Shown one piece after another: positions 49,205 through 52,610 of a stretch of 52,610 bases of DNA. Position 1 is the first letter of the stretch. Every line of letters starts with the position of its first letter. Under the pieces are notes generated by a model that ran no database searches, was not told the DNA's origin, and saw nothing but the letters and a program-made list of their open reading frames with translations. Origin of the DNA: Holophagales bacterium UBA2201 (lineage in GTDB: Bacteria > Acidobacteriota > Thermoanaerobaculia > UBA2201); NCBI GenBank assembly GCA_002327305.1, contig DCUZ01000070.1, positions 7,790 to 60,399 of the forward strand, given 5' to 3'. Both the position numbers and the translations under genes were made by a program.

Positions 49205-50467
49205 TTATTGCGTGTACAACTTCAGCACCGACTCGATGGCCGCCATGCAGACCGGGCAGAATTCCTGGTACGACTTGGAGAACATCCGGCAGTCCTGCGC
49301 GGGACGCCAGATCCCCTTCTCCCGGTAACCGCCCCCTTCGAAGGCCCCCACCGCCGCGGCGTATCGCGCCTCCGCCGGCGTGGGCAGCGGAACTTCGGGG
49401 GGGACGAGAGCCTTCCATTTGAGGTTCACCGGGTCCACGGTGATGTTGGGCTCCCACGGCTCCACCCCCGGCGGGTAATACTCCTCGGCCATCCCGGCCG
49501 TGTAGTATTCGTCCGCCAGGCCCGCGAAGGCGTGGCCGAACTCGTGGATGAAGACATAGTCGTCGTATTCGTTGTCGGAGACGAAGATGGAGAACTGGTT
49601 GAAGATCCCGCCCCCGCCGTACCGGCTGAAGTTGACCATCACCATGAGGGCGTCATAGGGGACCAGCCCCGCCAGGTCCCGCATCGCCCGGCCGTCCTCG
49701 CTGGTGAGGTACCGGGGCGAGCCGAAGGTGTTGAAGGAACATCCCGCCGGCGAAGCGCCGTGGCGCCCCTTGAGGGGCTCGTCGGGACCGGTCACCGGCG
49801 AGGCGGGACAGACCAGGCGGACCGATAGGCTTTCGGCATACCGGTCGAAGGGTCTCGCGGCCAGGAGCATCGCCGCGAACCGCCTCCCGTCGGCGAGACA
49901 TTTGTCGCCCTCCGCGGCCGCGTATCCCTCGCCGACGATGGCGACATCGAGGGCCGTGGCGGGGTCGCCGGCGTCCTTCAGAACATGGATGGGGGTCCCC
50001 GAAAGGCGGAGGTCGGTCCGGATGTTGGCATCGGCAGGATCGATGACCTGGGAGTGGAGTTGGTGGAAAACGTTGCGCCGGTCCCGCTTGGCGATCACCA
50101 GCTGGACGGGGGCTTTCGGCATCGGCAGGAGGACGGGCTCCACGAACCCCCGCGAGAGGACCTTCGCCTCGTCGGTGGCCTGCCATTCGCCGAAGAGGGT
50201 GCAGAAGCCGCGCGAGTATATCAAGGCGTTGGTGGCCAGGTCGTACAGGCGGACCTGGTGGCACCCCAGGTTGGTGGGGTCCACCAGGTGGACCCGTGAT
50301 CCCGCCCACGCTCCCTCCCGGCGCAGTTCCAGAAGCGAATACCCCTCCTCCGACGCGCACCCGTGATGGACCAGGTCCACGCGGAGGGTGGAACCGTCGA
50401 AGCGGTCGTCGAATCCCGCGGCGGCGAGGCCGCCGGCGAATGCCATGGCAAGGAGAAGGGCTCTCAT
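49205..50467 (-). CDS. M64 family (IgA peptidase-like) secreted metallopeptidase
   Basis: A 420-residue exported protein: signal peptide MRALLLAMAFAGGLAAA, an N-terminal beta-rich M64 domain (about 20-140), and then the catalytic region with DVAIVGEGYAAAEGDKCLAD, FNTFGSPRYLTSEDGRAMRD and the zinc motif HEFGHAFAGLADEY (about 306-319). A C-terminal CRMFSKSYQEFCPVC matches the conserved cysteine-rich end of the family. TAAAAT (complement 50474..50479) ends exactly 6 nt before the ATG. It is divergent from hrcA. Confidence 0.9.
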   Translation of the reverse strand: MRALLLAMAFAGGLAAAGFDDRFDGSTLRVDLVHHGCASEEGYSLLELRREGAWAGSRVHLVDPTNLGCHQVRLYDLATNALIYSRGFCTLFGEWQATDEAKVLSRGFVEPVLLPMPKAPVQLVIAKRDRRNVFHQLHSQVIDPADANIRTDLRLSGTPIHVLKDAGDPATALDVAIVGEGYAAAEGDKCLADGRRFAAMLLAARPFDRYAESLSVRLVCPASPVTGPDEPLKGRHGASPAGCSFNTFGSPRYLTSEDGRAMRDLAGLVPYDALMVMVNFSRYGGGGIFNQFSIFVSDNEYDDYVFIHEFGHAFAGLADEYYTAGMAEEYYPPGVEPWEPNITVDPVNLKWKALVPPEVPLPTPAEARYAAAVGAFEGGGYREKGIWRPAQDCRMFSKSYQEFCPVCMAAIESVLKLYTQ

Positions 50468-50532
50468 GGCCCCATTTTACCACCGGCCCGTGAACCTTAA
50501 GGTCTGATTTCCCCGTGTTATAATCATTGGTT
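50468..50532. promoter_or_regulatory. Divergent M64/hrcA promoter region with shared palindrome
   Basis: M64 -10: TAAAAT (complement 50474..50479). hrcA -10: TATAAT (50519..50524), 8 nt before ATG. The 10-bp palindrome ACCTTAAGGT (50494..50503) covers the -35 position of both promoters. No CIRCE-type inverted repeat (TTAGCACTC-N9-GAGTGCTAA) is present. Confidence 0.5.
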
Positions 50533-51561
50533 ATGATCGGCACGGAACTGAGCCCGCGCGAGAGGGAGGTTCTCAAGGCGGTGGTGACCCACTACATCGC
50601 CACGGGGGAGCCCATCTCCTCGCGGTTCATCACCAAGCTGGACGGGTTCGCCTGGTCTTCCGCCACCATCCGCAACGTGATGCTGGACCTGGAGGAGAAG
50701 GGATATCTGGTCCAGCCGCATGTCTCCGCGGGCCGGGTCCCCTCGGACGCGGGGTTCCGGTTCTACATCCAGGAATTGCTCCAGGAGGGCCCCGGGGGGG
50801 CCAACCAGCTCTCCCAGATCCGCGACAATCTGACCGGGGAGGAGTATCCCCGGCTGCTGGAAGCCGTCCCCCGCCTCATCGCCTCCCTCTCCCATCAGAT
50901 CGGTCTCATCGTGGCGCCCCATTTCGGCCATATCCCCCTCAGGAGCATGGACCTCATCCCGGTGGACGAGGGGCGGGTGCTGGTCGTCCTGGTGGCCCGG
51001 TCCGGGAACATCCTCAACAAGCTGATCGCCACCTCCACCCCGTTCACGCGGGACGAGCTGGCCCAGTTGTCCCGGTATCTCACGGCCCGATATTCGGGCA
51101 AGACGCTGGTGGAGGTGCGCCGGCGCCTGCGTCAGGCGCCCCCCGAGGAGGGGTTGGAGGGCCGTCTCCTGCCGGCCGGGCTCACCCTCTCCGAACACCT
51201 CCTGGACGCCCTGGACCAGGATGAGGATTTCCTCATGGAGGCCGACCTCTCCCGGGAGGCCCCCATGCACCTGCTGATCCGCATCAGGCAGAACCTCCGG
51301 GAGCGCGCCCGCCTCCTTGAGCTGCTCAACTCCTGCATTGAAAGCACCCGGACCCGCGTGGTCCTGGGGGAGGAATCGCCGTTCACCGCCCGTCACGAGT
51401 GCGCCGTGGTGGCCACCCGCTATTCGGTGGGCGACCTCTCCATGGGCGCCGTGGGGATCATCGGCCCCCGGGCGATGCCCTACCACCTGGTCATCCCCAT
51501 CGTGGAGGAGACCGCTAGGCAACTGACCCGCAAAATGACCGAGACCGGAGGGAACGGATGA
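50533..51561 (+). CDS. hrcA: Heat-inducible transcription repressor HrcA
   Basis: A 342-residue repressor: N-terminal winged helix (LSPREREVLKAVVTHYIATGEPISSRFI, then WSSATIRNVMLDLEEKGYLVQPHVSAGRVPSDAGFRFYI, the HrcA signature) and the C-terminal GAF-like domain (about 100-335). It normally represses chaperone genes by binding CIRCE elements; none is visible in its own promoter. ATG 50533 is preferred over a TTG at 50527 because of the TATAAT spacing. It overlaps grpE by 4 bp (ATGA). Confidence 0.95.
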   Translation: MIGTELSPREREVLKAVVTHYIATGEPISSRFITKLDGFAWSSATIRNVMLDLEEKGYLVQPHVSAGRVPSDAGFRFYIQELLQEGPGGANQLSQIRDNLTGEEYPRLLEAVPRLIASLSHQIGLIVAPHFGHIPLRSMDLIPVDEGRVLVVLVARSGNILNKLIATSTPFTRDELAQLSRYLTARYSGKTLVEVRRRLRQAPPEEGLEGRLLPAGLTLSEHLLDALDQDEDFLMEADLSREAPMHLLIRIRQNLRERARLLELLNSCIESTRTRVVLGEESPFTARHECAVVATRYSVGDLSMGAVGIIGPRAMPYHLVIPIVEETARQLTRKMTETGGNG

Positions 51562-52169
51562 GCGACGACACGCCCATCAAGGACGAGGAGATCCTGGGGA
51601 TCGAATTCGTGGAGGAGGAGCAGTCCCCCCCCGCGACCGCGCCGGAGGCGGGGACCGAACCGCCCCCGGAGGCGACGGCCGCCCCCGCCGGGGCCGAGGG
51701 GCTGCGGCGCGAACTGGACGAGATGCGCGACCGCTTCCTCCGGACCGCGGCCGAGATGGAAAACCTCAAGAAGCGCCTGCAGAAGGAGCGCGACGAATTC
51801 CTCCAGTTCGGCCTCATGAATTTTCTCAAGGACTTCCTCCCCATCCTCGACAACCTCAAGCGGGCCGTGGAGCAGGGGGACCCCCAGGACCCCCTCTTTG
51901 AGGGGCTGGCGCTGATCCTGAGGCAGACCGAGGGCCTCCTGGCCCGGTCCGGCGTCACGCCGGTGGAGGCGGCCGAGGGGGCGCCCTTCGACCCCTTCTT
52001 CCACGAGGCCCTCAGTACCCAGCCCTCGCCGACCGTGGACCGGCCCGTCATCGGGAAGGTGCTCCAGGCCGGCTACTTCCTCAACAGCCGGCTCCTGCGG
52101 CCGGCCCTGGTCATGGCCCTGATTCCGGCCGCAAAGGACGAACAGAATGAACAAGATCCTGGGCATTGA
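51558..52169 (+). CDS. grpE: Nucleotide exchange factor GrpE
   Basis: A 203-residue cochaperone that releases ADP from DnaK. The first 45 residues are acidic and low complexity, then a long coiled-coil (LRRELDEMRDRFLRTAAEMENLKKRLQKERDEFLQFG), a four-helix region (LPILDNLKRAVEQ), and the beta-wing with FDPFFHEAL and VIGKVLQAGYFLNSRLLRPALVMA. It lies between hrcA and dnaK, overlapping both (4 bp and 23 bp). Confidence 0.95.
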   Translation: MSDDTPIKDEEILGIEFVEEEQSPPATAPEAGTEPPPEATAAPAGAEGLRRELDEMRDRFLRTAAEMENLKKRLQKERDEFLQFGLMNFLKDFLPILDNLKRAVEQGDPQDPLFEGLALILRQTEGLLARSGVTPVEAAEGAPFDPFFHEALSTQPSPTVDRPVIGKVLQAGYFLNSRLLRPALVMALIPAAKDEQNEQDPGH

Positions 52170-52610
52170 TCTGGGCACCACCAACTCCTGCGCGGCCATC
52201 GTCGAAATGGGCCAGCCGCGGGTCATCCCCAACCGCGAGGGGAGCCGCACCATGCCCTCCATCGTCGCCTTCACCCCGGATGGGGACCGGCTCGTGGGCA
52301 ACATCGCCAAGAGGCAGATGATCACCAACCCCACCAACACCATCGTGGGGGTCAAGCGCCTCATCGGCCGCAAGTTCTCTTCCCCGGAGATCCAGAACAC
52401 CCAGAAGCTCCTCAGCTACACCCTCCTCCCCGCGGACAACGACGACATCCGCGTCCGGGCGGCCAATAAAACCCTCAGCCCGGAGGAGATTTCCGGCCTG
52501 GTCCTGGGGGAGATCAAGGCCTTCGCCGAGGACTACCTGGGGGAGGAGATCGGACAGGCCATCATCACGGTCCCCGCCCATTTCAACGACAGCCAGCGCC
52601 AGGCCACCAA
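52147..52610 (+). CDS. dnaK: Chaperone DnaK, N-terminal part
   Basis: The first 154 codons of the Hsp70 ATPase domain: ILGIDLGTTNSCAAIVE (phosphate loop 1), GSRTMPSIVAF, VGNIAKRQMITNPTNTIVGVKRLIGR, and AIITVPAHFNDSQRQAT at the cut edge. It runs off the right end of the window. The start ATG lies 23 bp inside grpE, so translation is coupled in the hrcA-grpE-dnaK operon. Confidence 0.97.
   Translation, partial: MNKILGIDLGTTNSCAAIVEMGQPRVIPNREGSRTMPSIVAFTPDGDRLVGNIAKRQMITNPTNTIVGVKRLIGRKFSSPEIQNTQKLLSYTLLPADNDDIRVRAANKTLSPEEISGLVLGEIKAFAEDYLGEEIGQAIITVPAHFNDSQRQAT

Noticed and set aside
50468..50532. CIRCE element before hrcA
   Set aside because: No TTAGCACTC-like arm is present; only the ACCTTAAGGT palindrome is seen.

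Overview
This is a 52.6 kb chromosomal segment from a high-GC, Gram-negative-type (diderm) bacterium. Evidence for two membranes is the predicted outer-membrane beta-barrels, two parvulin-type foldases, several lipoproteins, a lytic transglycosylase and a menaquinone/ubiquinone methyltransferase. The mix of M6 and M64 peptidases, a DUF5916 barrel, a DUF4388/J-domain protein and YtcJ-type amidohydrolase would suit Acidobacteriota or a neighbouring candidate phylum. No rRNA or other marker settles this, so the assignment is a low-confidence inference. No tRNA, rRNA, CRISPR array, phage or complete insertion sequence was seen.

Layout. 1-2.3 kb: start of alaS, a macro-domain protein and a saccharopine-dehydrogenase-like reductase. 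3.4-9.3 kb: a tightly overlapping minus-strand operon mfd - PrsA-like foldase - SurA-like foldase - YhaM-like nuclease. 9.7-14 kb: an M6 metalloprotease with Kelch-like repeats, and aspS. 14-18 kb: a toxin-antitoxin island between aspS and hisS, with HEPN/MNT modules, two MazF-type modules and decayed module fragments. 18-25 kb: hisS, a zinc-ribbon membrane protein, a large barrel protein, recA, and divergent murB. 24.8-26 kb: an orphan MglA-like GTPase and a BrnT/BrnA pair. 26.2-32.3 kb: a DUF5916 barrel and a three-gene operon of predicted lipoproteins (amidohydrolase, isoaspartyl methyltransferase, retropepsin-like protease). 32.9-37.9 kb: ddl, zinc ribbon, HAD phosphatase, membrane protein, Slt, HIT. 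37.9-40.1 kb: a NatA/NatB exporter. 41.1-42.9 kb: folate genes (folM-like, folB, folK). 43.1-50.5 kb: DUF4388-J-TPR protein, ubiE/menG, a sodium:solute symporter, DUF72, a membrane protein and an M64 peptidase. 50.5-52.6 kb: hrcA-grpE-dnaK, cut by the window end.

Three signals stand out beyond the gene list. (1) Many gaps between genes carry short tandem arrays whose unit length (6, 7, 8 or 9 nt) is held strictly in register while the unit sequence differs from gap to gap. The largest has 31 heptamers. All five lower-GC single genes are bordered by such arrays. (2) Many first genes of transcription units have a clean -10 hexamer ending exactly 6 (sometimes 8-9) nt before the start codon and no Shine-Dalgarno sequence, so leaderless mRNAs look common; genes inside operons have Shine-Dalgarno sites or overlap their neighbour. 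(3) The toxin-antitoxin island contains HEPN gene fragments and a duplicated promoter/operator/start segment, next to small palindromes, and reads as repeated gain and decay.

The remaining genes are mostly housekeeping: translation (alaS, aspS, hisS), repair (mfd, recA), cell wall (murB, ddl, slt), envelope protein folding, folate synthesis and heat shock.
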